Shown: in pieces, positions 27,153 through 35,236 of the stretch
Position numbering within the stretch: position 1 is the stretch's first letter
Layout of the letters: every line of letters starts with the position of its first letter
The notes under the pieces: model-generated
Seen by the model: only the letters and a program-made list of their open reading frames with translations
Told to the model about the DNA's origin: nothing
The model's database searches: none
Translations under genes and position numbers: made by a program
NCBI RefSeq assembly: GCF_002179635.1
Contig: NZ_NFOE01000045.1
Coordinates: 1-45,367 of the forward strand
From: Campylobacter jejuni
Lineage (GTDB): Bacteria > Campylobacterota > Campylobacteria > Campylobacterales > Campylobacteraceae
Reading direction: 5' to 3'
DNA length: 45,367 bases

Positions 27153-27861
27153 ATTTAGCTAAAGCCCTTTCATAATCTTCTTTTGTATCTATACCTATGC
27201 TTTGGCTTTGTATTTTTAACATTTTGATTTTTTTACCATTTTCTAAGGCTCTTAATTGTTCTAATTTTTCACATTCTTCTAAAGCTGAGTTTTTCAAAGT
27301 GCAAAATTCTTGTAAATTTTTAACCCTATATGCATAAATTCCAAGGTGGGCTTTAAAATTTTGTTTATAGTTTGCCCTTTCATAAGGAATTTTAGATCTT
27401 GAAAAATATAAAGCATAATCATTACTATCAGTAACTACTTTAACCAAATTTGGATCATCGCAAGCTTTTGCATCTATTTCTTTATAACAACTACTCATAA
27501 AACAAAGCTCATCTTCAAAAGCTTTTTGGCTAAATTCCTTAAAATTTTTAATATTTTGTGTTTCTATAAAAGGCTCATCAGCTTGGACATTAATGATTAA
27601 CTCATTTTCATTTAGTTTTAAAATTTGACAAGCTTCGTTGATCCTATCAGTGCCACTTTCGTGATTTTTACTTGTTAAAACTGCTTTTACATTATGTTTT
27701 TGTGCTATTTTTAAAACCTCTTCATCATCAAGTGCCACGCATACTTCATCAACTTCTTGCATTTTTTTAGCTGTATAAATAAACATAGGTAAATTATCAA
27801 TTTTACATAAAATTTTATTTTCAAAACGACTTGATTTTAATCTTGCTGGTATGATTATCAT
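27139..27861 (-). CDS. kdsB: 3-deoxy-manno-octulosonate cytidylyltransferase (CMP-Kdo synthetase)
   Basis: 240-residue nucleotidyltransferase that activates Kdo with CTP for the inner core of lipooligosaccharide. The N-terminus MIIIPARLKSSRFENKIL is the CTP-binding loop; NVQADEPFI carries the metal-binding Asp region, and SRSKIPYERANYKQNFKAHLGIYAYR is typical of KdsB. The start at 27861 overlaps the thrC stop in an ATGA arrangement; longer in-frame starts have no ribosome binding site. It overlaps the acetyltransferase gene downstream by 14 nt. It shares an operon with lpxK, another lipid A/core enzyme. I recall it as Cj0813 in C. jejuni. Confidence 0.94.
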   Translation of the reverse strand: MIIIPARLKSSRFENKILCKIDNLPMFIYTAKKMQEVDEVCVALDDEEVLKIAQKHNVKAVLTSKNHESGTDRINEACQILKLNENELIINVQADEPFIETQNIKNFKEFSQKAFEDELCFMSSCYKEIDAKACDDPNLVKVVTDSNDYALYFSRSKIPYERANYKQNFKAHLGIYAYRVKNLQEFCTLKNSALEECEKLEQLRALENGKKIKMLKIQSQSIGIDTKEDYERALAKFGSF

Positions 27862-29267
27862 TGTTTTATCCATTCTATAATAGTTTGTTTTAGATTTTTG
27901 AGTTTGCAAACTTGATTTTGCTTTTGTGTGCTTGTAAATAAGCTTGCAATATTTGGATGAATTTCTTGCTTAAATTCTTTTGCAAGTTCTTGCATGCAAG
28001 CTTGTTCATCTTGGCATTCTTTGCTATAAATTGCTTGATACATACTTGGGGTAAATTTACTCCATTGTGCTGTGGAAGTGATAAGCGTAGTAGTGTTAGA
28101 ATCAAGCATTTTAAAGCAAGTGCAAGTGTGAGGGTCTAAAAGTCCTAAGTGGCTGTATTGTTTGATATATTGCATACACTCATCATCATTGCAAAAATCA
28201 GCTTCAAAGTCTTCTTGCAAAAGCTCTAGCTCTTTTTGGCTAAGCTCATAATATTTTTCATTTTTTAAAGCTTGCATAAGTTCTTTGGTGCGCTCATCTT
28301 TAAATTTATCAAAAAGCAAGCGTTCTATATTTGATGATATAAGTATATCCATAGCAGGAGAAATAGTCTTTTGCAAGCTTTTATTTTTTAAATCATATTT
28401 GCCTGTATTAAAAAACTCACTTAAGATATTGTTTGAATTGGAAGCAATTTTAATTTTACCTATGTTTGCTCCCATTTTTTTAGCATAATAAGCTCCCAAA
28501 GCATCGCCAAAATTTCCACTTGGAACGATGATGTCTATAGTTTTGTCAATTTTTAAACTAGCATAGTAATGATATATGATTTGAAAAAGTATTCTTCCAA
28601 AATTAACTGAATTTGCAGCACTTAGACTTAACTTTTCTTCTTTTAAAGTATTTTTAAAATCCTCATCATTTAAAAGTGTTTTTAGAGCATTTTGTGCATC
28701 ATCAAAATTACCTTCAATGGCTATGGATTTTAAATTGCTTGCATTTGAGTGTGTCATTTGTAAAGCTTGAGTTTTACTTGTGCCTTCATTTGGGTAAATA
28801 CAAACTACTTTTATACCTTTTTTATTTTCAAAGCTTTTTAGTGTAGCAGGCCCTGTATCACCACTTGTAGCGCACATGATTAAAAAATCATCATCTTTTT
28901 TTAAGTATTCTAAAAGCACGCCAAAAGGTTGCAAAGCCATATCTTTAAAAGCTCTTGTTGGCCCATGGAATAATTCATTAATATAAAGCTTATCATTAAT
29001 TTTTCTTAAATTAATAGGGCAAGTTTTATCGTCAAAACTCTCGTAAGTTTTCAAAGCTTTTTCAAAAACTTCAAGCTCTAAATCAAATTCAAATGCAGCG
29101 ATGATTTTTAAGGCTAATTCTTTGTAGTTTAAATTTTTTAATGCTTTATTATCAAGCTTTGGTAGATTAAGTGGAGCGTATAAAGCATTATTAGGTGCAC
29201 TAGGGCTAAGTAAGGCCTTTGAAAAGCTTATTTGGTGATTTTTATCTTGTGTTGAGTGTAGTAACAT
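27858..29267 (-). CDS. thrC: Threonine synthase
   Basis: 469-residue PLP-dependent enzyme converting O-phosphohomoserine to threonine. The PLP Lys is Lys108 in LFHGPTRAFKDMALQPFG, the phosphate-binding and catalytic segment of the family. CATSGDTGPATLKSF and VPSGNFGDALGAYYAKKMG are the further PLP loops. The N-terminal ~60 residues match the class with an N-terminal extension. Cytoplasmic. AAAAAGGAAG is the ribosome binding site. It overlaps lpxK by 26 nt upstream and kdsB by 4 nt downstream, so translation through the operon is tightly coupled. I recall it as Cj0812. Confidence 0.95.
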   Translation of the reverse strand: MLLHSTQDKNHQISFSKALLSPSAPNNALYAPLNLPKLDNKALKNLNYKELALKIIAAFEFDLELEVFEKALKTYESFDDKTCPINLRKINDKLYINELFHGPTRAFKDMALQPFGVLLEYLKKDDDFLIMCATSGDTGPATLKSFENKKGIKVVCIYPNEGTSKTQALQMTHSNASNLKSIAIEGNFDDAQNALKTLLNDEDFKNTLKEEKLSLSAANSVNFGRILFQIIYHYYASLKIDKTIDIIVPSGNFGDALGAYYAKKMGANIGKIKIASNSNNILSEFFNTGKYDLKNKSLQKTISPAMDILISSNIERLLFDKFKDERTKELMQALKNEKYYELSQKELELLQEDFEADFCNDDECMQYIKQYSHLGLLDPHTCTCFKMLDSNTTTLITSTAQWSKFTPSMYQAIYSKECQDEQACMQELAKEFKQEIHPNIASLFTSTQKQNQVCKLKNLKQTIIEWIKQ

Positions 29268-30180
29268 TTTCTTCCTTTTTGTTAAATTGATGAATATAAT
29301 CTTGCAAAACTTGCTTAAAGCTATCTTTTAAAACAATATCAAGATGAATTAATTCTGTTTTAAAGCCAAAATCTTTTACCTTGACATAGTCTTTAAAGGT
29401 TAGCATTAAGGTATCACAATTGTGTTTTTTTAAAAGTTTTTCTAATTCTTCTTTTTGAAAAGTGTAATGATCAGCAAAAAAATAACAAGCCCTAGCTTTG
29501 ATAAAATGTTCATATAACCTAAAAGGCTTTGCAATGGAGCTTATTAAAATGGCTTTTTGATTTTCTTTTACATGAGAATAACGCACAAAGTCTTCATTTT
29601 CTTTAGCTATAAAATCAGCCCTTTTGGCAAAAGATTTTGGCAAGCGATAAGCACCACTAGGTAGGGTAAAATCAAAAAAAGGCTCATCTTTACTTTGCAG
29701 TAAAATATTAAGCTTTTTAATGTGAAATTTAGAAAAAGCATCGTCTAAAAGTATGATCTTTGCTCCAAGCTCGATAGCTTTTTGTATACCTTTAACCCTA
29801 TCTTCGCTTACTATCACTCCGCCAATATGCTTTGTAAGTGCATATTCCATAGCTTCATCGCCACTTTCTTTAATATCACACAAAATTTCATCTTTATGCT
29901 TAACGATGATTAAACCTTTACTTTGTCTTTTATAGCCTCTTAAGATGATAAAACAATTTTCAAACTCAGCTGCTATGGCTTTACAAATGGGAGTTTTTCC
30001 ATTGCCTCCTAGGGTTAGATTACCTATGCTTATAATGGGTAAATTAAAATCAAGTTCTTTTTTAAATTTAGTATTTAAAATTGCTATAATCATATATAAA
30101 AAGCTAAAAGGCAAAAGCAAAAAGGCTAGAGTTTTTTGCAAAAAATTAGGTTTAAAAAAATACCGATCAAGCCAAGTCAT
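29242..30180 (-). CDS. lpxK: Tetraacyldisaccharide 4'-kinase
   Basis: 312-residue membrane-associated kinase that phosphorylates the 4' position of the lipid A precursor. An N-terminal hydrophobic segment (about 17-34) attaches it to the inner membrane. The P-loop is IGNLTLGGNGKTPICKAIA, with Lys62 and Thr63. VSEDRVKGIQKA and ILLDDAFSKFHIKK (usually DDGFQH) represent the LpxK Walker B-like region; here the motif reads DDAFSKFH, a mild departure also plausible for epsilonproteobacteria. It overlaps nadE by 14 nt and thrC by 26 nt. Confidence 0.9.
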   Translation of the reverse strand: MTWLDRYFFKPNFLQKTLAFLLLPFSFLYMIIAILNTKFKKELDFNLPIISIGNLTLGGNGKTPICKAIAAEFENCFIILRGYKRQSKGLIIVKHKDEILCDIKESGDEAMEYALTKHIGGVIVSEDRVKGIQKAIELGAKIILLDDAFSKFHIKKLNILLQSKDEPFFDFTLPSGAYRLPKSFAKRADFIAKENEDFVRYSHVKENQKAILISSIAKPFRLYEHFIKARACYFFADHYTFQKEELEKLLKKHNCDTLMLTFKDYVKVKDFGFKTELIHLDIVLKDSFKQVLQDYIHQFNKKEENVTTLNTR

Positions 30181-30907
30181 ATGTATTCTTTAATGTTGTT
30201 GGAAGTTTTCTTTTAAAAGCATTATTTTGCACACGCTCTAAGACTAAATTTTTTAAATTTTCATCAAATTTTTCCAAGCTTTGATTATTTTCTAAAGCTT
30301 TTAAAACTTCATCTAAAACTTCATATTTATAGCCAAGATCTTTTTCATCGCTTTGATTTGGCCAAAGATCAGCACTTGGAGCTTTTTGTATGAAATTTTC
30401 ATGCACACCCATAAATTTAGCAAGCTCAAAAACTTCATTTTTATAAAGTGTAGCCAAAGGATTAAAAGCACAAGCTAAATCCCCATAAATAGTTCCATAA
30501 CCAAGCATAAGTTCGCTTTTATTAGAAGTGCCTACCACTAAAGCATTATGTAAGGCTGAATAATCATAAAGCAAGCTCATACGCACTCTTGCAGCTAAAT
30601 TTCCAAAGCGTAAAGGGGTTAAGTCTTGACAAATTTTTTCATAAGCACAAAGTACTTCATCAATATAAATGATCTTATGATGAATTTGCAAATCTTTACA
30701 AAGCATTAACGCATCATCTAAATTTTCTTTTTTAGAATGTTTTGTAGGCATTAAAAGCACAAAAAGTTTTTCACCCACTGCTTTTTTGCAAAGATGAGCT
30801 ACTAAAGCTGAATCTATCCCACCGCTTAAACCTAAGATGAGATTTTTATCTCTTGCTTGTTCTTTTATAAAATTGATCAATAATTCTTGTAATTTTGTAT
30901 AATTCAT
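30167..30907 (-). CDS. nadE: NH3-dependent NAD+ synthetase
   Basis: 246-residue enzyme that amidates deamido-NAD+ in the last step of NAD biosynthesis. The PP-loop LGLSGGIDSALVAHL (Ser28-Ser33) binds ATP. GTSNKSELMLGYGTIYGDLACAFNPLATLYKNEVFELAKFMGV is the family signature for NAD-adenylate and metal binding. There is no glutaminase domain, so it uses free ammonia. First gene of the minus-strand operon nadE-lpxK-thrC-kdsB-acetyltransferase-glnH. It is divergent from the metallo-hydrolase across 61 bp of AT-rich DNA that must hold both promoters. I recall it as Cj0810. Confidence 0.95.
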   Translation of the reverse strand: MNYTKLQELLINFIKEQARDKNLILGLSGGIDSALVAHLCKKAVGEKLFVLLMPTKHSKKENLDDALMLCKDLQIHHKIIYIDEVLCAYEKICQDLTPLRFGNLAARVRMSLLYDYSALHNALVVGTSNKSELMLGYGTIYGDLACAFNPLATLYKNEVFELAKFMGVHENFIQKAPSADLWPNQSDEKDLGYKYEVLDEVLKALENNQSLEKFDENLKNLVLERVQNNAFKRKLPTTLKNTYDLA

Positions 30908-30968
30908 AAAAAATCTTTAAATATTAATTTTTTAAAATTATATTTGATTTAGTTAAAAGGAAGTTTAT

Positions 30969-31568
30969 ATGCGTATTTTAAAACAACCATGCGGAATGTA
31001 TGAAACAAATTGTTATATTATAGATCATAATAACAAGCAAATCATCATCGATCCAGGAGAAAATGCTTATAAGTTTATCAAAGAAAATACAAGCAAACCT
31101 TTAGCTATTTTAAATACCCATGGTCATTATGATCATGTTTATGATAATGCTAAAGTTAAAATGGCTTATGAAATTCCACTTTTTATCCATAAAGATGATG
31201 CTTTTATGCTAAAAGATCCTTTTAATTATGGTTTTGAGCATTCAAGTGCTGATGTATTGATAGAAAATGAAAATGAATTTAGTATAGATGAGTTTAAGTT
31301 TAAATTTCATCATTTCCCAGGGCATACTCCAGGGTGTTGTATGATAGAACTTGTGGGTGAAGATGTGCTTTTTAGTGGAGATTTTTTATTTTACCGTAGT
31401 ATTGGTAGATGGGACTTTCCTTACTCAGATGCAGCCAAGATGAAAGAGAGTTTATTAAAAGTTTTAGCTTATGAAAAAGATTTTAGATTGCTTCCAGGGC
31501 ATGGAGAAGAAAGCACTTTAAAAGAAGAGCAAAGTGCAATTCCTGCTTGGTTAAGGTATTTTCACTAA
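30969..31568 (+). CDS. MBL-fold metallo-hydrolase (glyoxalase II-like)
   Basis: 199-residue metallo-beta-lactamase-fold protein. The metal motif HxHxDH is NTHGHYDHVYDN (His51, His53, Asp55, His56). Further ligands are in FPGHTPGCCMIEL (His), SGDFLFYRSIGRWDFPY (Asp) and LPGHGEESTL (last His). The short form lacks the C-terminal substrate domain of true glyoxalase II, so it may be a thioesterase or persulfide-type enzyme rather than GloB. Cytoplasmic. AAAAGGAAG precedes the start. The stop overlaps the next start (TAATG). I recall this as Cj0809c beside nadE in C. jejuni. Confidence 0.85.
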   Translation: MRILKQPCGMYETNCYIIDHNNKQIIIDPGENAYKFIKENTSKPLAILNTHGHYDHVYDNAKVKMAYEIPLFIHKDDAFMLKDPFNYGFEHSSADVLIENENEFSIDEFKFKFHHFPGHTPGCCMIELVGEDVLFSGDFLFYRSIGRWDFPYSDAAKMKESLLKVLAYEKDFRLLPGHGEESTLKEEQSAIPAWLRYFH

Positions 31569-31849
31569 TGGATAAGGTTTTATATTTTTTAAGTTTTTTG
31601 CTGATTTTAAGTGCGGTTTTGAGTTTTTTTAAACCCAAAGAAGCAAAAAAGAAATTTTTTCACAAATGCCCATGTTTTAGAGCGGTGGAAAATGGTTTAA
31701 TGAGTAGAATTTGCATTTATGCAGGAAGTTTTGGTTTTATGTATTCTGTGCTTTATATAGGATTTGGAGTGTATGATAAAAAGCTTTTTATGATTTTACT
31801 TTTATCTTTTGCGATATGGTATTTTGCTTGGGTTTTAAAAAAAGAGTAA
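31568..31849 (+). CDS. Small hydrophobic membrane protein, function unknown
   Basis: 93 residues with two or three membrane helices: VLYFLSFLLILSAVLSFF at the N-terminus, ICIYAGSFGFMYSVLYIGFG in the middle, and LFMILLLSFAIWYFAWVLKKE at the C-terminus. Between them lies a short basic loop with two Cys (KKKFFHKCPCFRAVENG). The ATG at 31568 shares a base with the stop of the metallo-hydrolase gene, which fixes the start and indicates coupling. I recall an equivalent small hydrophobic protein (Cj0808c) in C. jejuni. I recognise no functional domain; membrane location is the only supported claim. Confidence 0.7.
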   Translation: MDKVLYFLSFLLILSAVLSFFKPKEAKKKFFHKCPCFRAVENGLMSRICIYAGSFGFMYSVLYIGFGVYDKKLFMILLLSFAIWYFAWVLKKE

Positions 31850-31905
31850 AAAACTATCATTAAAAATGTTAAAATACTTTTTTAATTATCAAAAAGGGTA
31901 TCAAA

Positions 31906-32883
31906 ATGAGAAAAAGCATAGCAGAATGGCAAAAACAAGAGCTACTTTTATTTTCCTTGCCTCATGAAAATAGCGATTGGAAGCCTTATTTAGAAGAGAT
32001 TTTGCAAAGCTATGAAGAATTTGTTAAAGCTGTGGCAAATTTTCAAAAAGTTTTACTTATAGCACCAAGTGAAAAAGACTTTCAAAGATTTAAGCATATA
32101 AAAAACGTTGATTTTTTTAAGTGCGATACTAATGATACTTGGATTAGAGATTTTGGTGCAATTGATGTGTGTGAAGATGATAAACTCATAGGGCTTGATT
32201 TTACTTTTAATGCTTGGGGAGATAAATTTCAAAGCACTTTAGATAATGCGGTAAATTCAAAACTTTTTGCACAAAAATTATCTGGAAAATTAGAAAAAAT
32301 TGATTTTATTTTAGAAGGTGGGAGTGTTGATTTTAATGGGCAAGGAGTAATGCTTACAACGAGTGCTTGTTTGTTAAATGAAAATAGAAACTCACATTTA
32401 AATAAAGAACAAATTGAAGCTAAGTTAAAAGAAATTTTTGGCTTAAAACAAATTATATGGTTAAATCATGGTTATATAAAAGGCGATGATACTGACCATC
32501 ACATAGATACTCTAGCAAGATTTATCAATGAAAACACCATTGCTTATTGTGTATGTAAAGATGAAAATGATGAGCATTATGCACCTTTAAAGGCTATGGA
32601 GGAGGAGCTGAAAAAAACAGGATTTGATTTATTAGATCTTCCTTTACCTAAGCCTTTGTATTTTGAAGGTAAAAGACTTGGTGCTACTTATGCAAATTTT
32701 GTTTTTGTTAATGGTGGCTTGATAGTGCCAACTTATAATGATGAAAACGATGCTTTGGTATTAGAAAATTTACAAAAAACATGCAAAGATAGAAAAGTAG
32801 TAGGGGTTGATGCAAGAGTGTTTTTAAGACAAAATGGTTCTTTGCATTGTTCTTGTCAAAACCGCTATGAAGGTCAAAGATGA
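31906..32883 (+). CDS. aguA: Agmatine deiminase
   Basis: 325-residue enzyme of the agmatine/peptidylarginine deiminase fold, converting agmatine to N-carbamoylputrescine and ammonia. Signature segments are DTWIRDFGAIDV (substrate Asp and Arg), LEGGSVDFNGQG, HGYIKGDDTDHHIDTLARF (catalytic His and Asp) and the C-terminal NGSLHCSCQNR with nucleophile Cys315. Length is slightly below plant and Pseudomonas AguA (about 370). AAAAAGGG precedes the ATG. First gene of an operon with a cation-efflux gene (ATGA overlap) and aguB, which performs the next step. I recall Cj0949c as the equivalent. Confidence 0.9.
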   Translation: MRKSIAEWQKQELLLFSLPHENSDWKPYLEEILQSYEEFVKAVANFQKVLLIAPSEKDFQRFKHIKNVDFFKCDTNDTWIRDFGAIDVCEDDKLIGLDFTFNAWGDKFQSTLDNAVNSKLFAQKLSGKLEKIDFILEGGSVDFNGQGVMLTTSACLLNENRNSHLNKEQIEAKLKEIFGLKQIIWLNHGYIKGDDTDHHIDTLARFINENTIAYCVCKDENDEHYAPLKAMEEELKKTGFDLLDLPLPKPLYFEGKRLGATYANFVFVNGGLIVPTYNDENDALVLENLQKTCKDRKVVGVDARVFLRQNGSLHCSCQNRYEGQR

Positions 32884-33794
32884 ATTTGCAAAAAAGTGCA
32901 ACTATTATCGCAAGTGTATGTGCTATTTTTTTAGCTATTGTTAAATTTATAGTAGGTTTAGCTTCAGGTTCTGTTGCGGTGCTTTCTAGTGCGATTGATT
33001 CTTTACTTGATTGTGTGATTTCGGGTTTAAATTTTTTAGCTTTGAAAAAAAGCTCTCAAGGCTCTAGTAAAGAATATAATTTTGGTCTTAGTAAAATTGA
33101 AGCCTTAATGGGGCTTTTTGAAGGTCTTGTGATTAGTGGGATTGGGGTTTATATTTTTTATGAGAGTGTTTTAAAAATCCACAATCAAGAAAGCGTAGAA
33201 AAACTTGATCTTGGAATTTTTGTCATGGCCTTTGCTATGGCTGTGACTTTGTGTTTGGTAATTTTTTTAAATTATGTTGCTAAAAAAACAAAAAGCTTGA
33301 TTATAAAAGCTGATAGTTTGCACTATAAAATAGACTTTTTAACTAATGCTCTAACGCTTTTAGCACTTGTGATTATAGCTTTTACAAATTATCATTTTAT
33401 TGATGGTTTATTTGGTATAGCTATAAGTTTATATACGATTTTTTCAGCTTTTAAAATCATCAAAGAAAGTTCTAAAATTTTGTTAGATGTAGCTATTGAT
33501 AAAGAACAAGTTGAAGTGATTAAGCAAATTATAAATGCAAATAAAGAAGTCAAAAGCTTTCATCATTTAAAAACTAGAAAAAGCCCTGATATACTTTATG
33601 TTAGTGTGCATTTAGTTTTTGAACCTACAATATCACTTTTAAAAGCTCATAAAATCGGTGATGAGATTGAAGATAGTATAAGGGAGCATTTTAAAGATGA
33701 TTTTTGGAATATTCATATACACTTAGACCCTTATGATGATTCAGAAGAAGAAAGGAGTAAAAATGAAATTAGCACTCATACAGCAAGAATTTAA
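32880..33794 (+). CDS. Cation diffusion facilitator (CDF) metal efflux protein
   Basis: 304-residue inner-membrane transporter with six helices and a C-terminal cytoplasmic ferredoxin-like domain. The metal site is formed by SAIDSLLDCVISGLNF (TM2, Asp pair; the usual His of H/DxxxD is Asp or Ser-adjacent here) and ADSLHYKIDFLTNALTLL (TM5, His-x3-Asp). The C-terminal domain (about 205-295) includes SFHHLKTRKSPDILYVSVHLVFEP. It exports Zn2+, Fe2+ or Mn2+ in exchange for protons; the metal is not readable. It overlaps aguA by 4 nt and aguB by 32 nt, embedding it in the polyamine operon. I recall Cj0948c in the same arrangement. Confidence 0.88.
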   Translation: MNLQKSATIIASVCAIFLAIVKFIVGLASGSVAVLSSAIDSLLDCVISGLNFLALKKSSQGSSKEYNFGLSKIEALMGLFEGLVISGIGVYIFYESVLKIHNQESVEKLDLGIFVMAFAMAVTLCLVIFLNYVAKKTKSLIIKADSLHYKIDFLTNALTLLALVIIAFTNYHFIDGLFGIAISLYTIFSAFKIIKESSKILLDVAIDKEQVEVIKQIINANKEVKSFHHLKTRKSPDILYVSVHLVFEPTISLLKAHKIGDEIEDSIREHFKDDFWNIHIHLDPYDDSEEERSKNEISTHTARI

Positions 33795-34635
33795 ACAAAA
33801 TAAAGAAAAAACTATAGAAAAAACATGCGAACTTATCAAACAAGCAGCAAAAGAAAAGGCTGAGCTTGTATGCTTGCAAGAACTTCATCAAACGCAGTAT
33901 TTTTGCCAAAGTGAAAATACAAACTTTTTTGATTTGGCAAATGACTATGAGGAAGATGTTAAGTTTTGGTCTAATGTAGCTAGGGAAAATAAAGTTGTTT
34001 TGGTAACTTCTTTATTTGAAAAAAGAAGCGCAGGGCTTTATCATAATACTAGTGTGGTATTTGAAAAAGATGGTTCCATAGCAGGTAAATACCGTAAAAT
34101 GCACATTCCTGATGATCCTTGTTTTTATGAAAAATTTTATTTTACTCCAGGTGATTTGGGTTTTGAACCTATACAAACAAGTGTTGGAAAACTTGGAGTT
34201 TTAATATGTTGGGATCAATGGTATCCTGAAGCTGCTAGGTTAATGGCTTTAAAAGGGGCTCAAATTTTGATTTATCCTACTGCTATAGGTTGGTTTGATA
34301 AGGATGAAAAAGAAGAAAAACAAAGACAGCTTGAAGCTTGGATAGGTGTACAAAGAGGCCATGCTATAGCTAATGGCTTGCCTGTAGTAGCTATTAATAG
34401 AGTGGGTTTTGAAAAAGATGAAAGCGGTGTGGAAGAAGGCATAAGATTTTGGGGGAATTCTTTTGTTTTTGGGGCTCAAGGCGAAGAGCTTTTTAGAGCC
34501 GATGATAAACAAGAGCTTTGTAAAATCGTTGAAATTGACATGCAAAGATGTGAAAATGTGCGTAGATGGTGGCCGTTTTTACGTGATAGACGCATAGAGT
34601 ATTTTCATGAATTAAATAAAAGATTTATTGACTAA
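33763..34635 (+). CDS. aguB: N-carbamoylputrescine amidase
   Basis: 290-residue nitrilase-superfamily amidohydrolase, converting N-carbamoylputrescine to putrescine, CO2 and ammonia. The catalytic triad is Glu40 (VCLQELH), Lys112 (KYRKMHIPDDP) and Cys149 (LICWDQWYPEAARLMAL). The C-terminal RRWWPFLRDRRIEYF is typical of AguB. The ATG at 33763, with AAAGGAG 7-12 nt upstream, is chosen over an in-frame start at 33733 that would add ten basic residues. The start lies inside the CDF gene. With aguA it completes an agmatine-to-putrescine route, presumably to spermidine-type polyamines. Confidence 0.93.
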   Translation: MKLALIQQEFKQNKEKTIEKTCELIKQAAKEKAELVCLQELHQTQYFCQSENTNFFDLANDYEEDVKFWSNVARENKVVLVTSLFEKRSAGLYHNTSVVFEKDGSIAGKYRKMHIPDDPCFYEKFYFTPGDLGFEPIQTSVGKLGVLICWDQWYPEAARLMALKGAQILIYPTAIGWFDKDEKEEKQRQLEAWIGVQRGHAIANGLPVVAINRVGFEKDESGVEEGIRFWGNSFVFGAQGEELFRADDKQELCKIVEIDMQRCENVRRWWPFLRDRRIEYFHELNKRFID

Positions 34636-34646
34636 AAGGAGAAAAA

Positions 34647-35213
34647 ATGAAAAAAGTTTTAGTGCCTTTGGCAAAAGGTTTTGAAGAAGCTGAATTTATA
34701 GGTATAGCTGATGTTTTAAAAAGAGCAGGAGAAGCTAGTGGAAATTTAGAAGTAATTATTGCTTCACTAGATGATGAGCTTTTAGTACAAGGAGCTAATG
34801 GAATTTGCATAAGGGCTGATGTGAGTTTATCTAGTGTTGATCAAGAAAATTTAGACGCAATCGCTTTAGCAGGTGGATTTGAAGGTATGATGAATCTAAA
34901 AAACAATTCAATTATCATAAAAATTATACAAGATTTACATGCTAAGAAAAAAATCGTAGCTGCAATTTGTGCTTCACCTATGGTGTTAGCTAAAGCAGGG
35001 GTGATAAATGGGGAGTTTTCTTGCTATCCTGGTTGTGAAGTGGGTATTGAAGGTGTAAGAGTAAATAAAGCAGTTGTGGTAAATGAAAATGTCATCACAG
35101 CAGCTGGGCCTGCTACGGCTATTTTGTTTGGTTTGGAACTTGCTAAGCATTTATGCTCAGAAGAAATTTATCAAAAACTTTATGAAGGTATGCTTGTTCC
35201 TTTAACAAAATAA
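34647..35213 (+). CDS. DJ-1/PfpI family protein
   Basis: 188-residue cytoplasmic protein of the DJ-1/ThiJ group. The nucleophile elbow is VAAICASPMVLAKAG, with Cys108, and the paired acidic residue is Glu16 in KGFEEAEFIGIADVLKRAG, as in human DJ-1 (Cys106, Glu18). AGVINGEFSCYPG and TAAGPATAILFGLELA complete the family pattern. Members act as glyoxalases/deglycases or redox-stress chaperones; the role here is not established. It lies 11 nt after aguB with a good AAAAGGAG site, so it is likely the last gene of the agu operon. A bidirectional terminator overlaps its stop. Confidence 0.9.
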   Translation: MKKVLVPLAKGFEEAEFIGIADVLKRAGEASGNLEVIIASLDDELLVQGANGICIRADVSLSSVDQENLDAIALAGGFEGMMNLKNNSIIIKIIQDLHAKKKIVAAICASPMVLAKAGVINGEFSCYPGCEVGIEGVRVNKAVVVNENVITAAGPATAILFGLELAKHLCSEEIYQKLYEGMLVPLTK

Positions 35214-35234
35214 ACCCTCGCTAGTGAGGGTTTA
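35211..35234. terminator. Bidirectional terminator between the DJ-1 gene and the selenoprotein gene
   Basis: A 9-bp perfect stem TAAACCCTC / GAGGGTTTA with a 6-nt loop overlaps the stop codon of the DJ-1/PfpI gene and lies 2 nt from the stop of the minus-strand selenoprotein gene. It is GC-rich for this genome. Confidence 0.7.
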
Positions 35235-35236
35235 GC

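Noticed and set aside
27862-27909. Longer kdsB start
   Set aside because: The extension has no ribosome binding site and no family match; the ATGA overlap with thrC at 27861 fits operon spacing and KdsB length.
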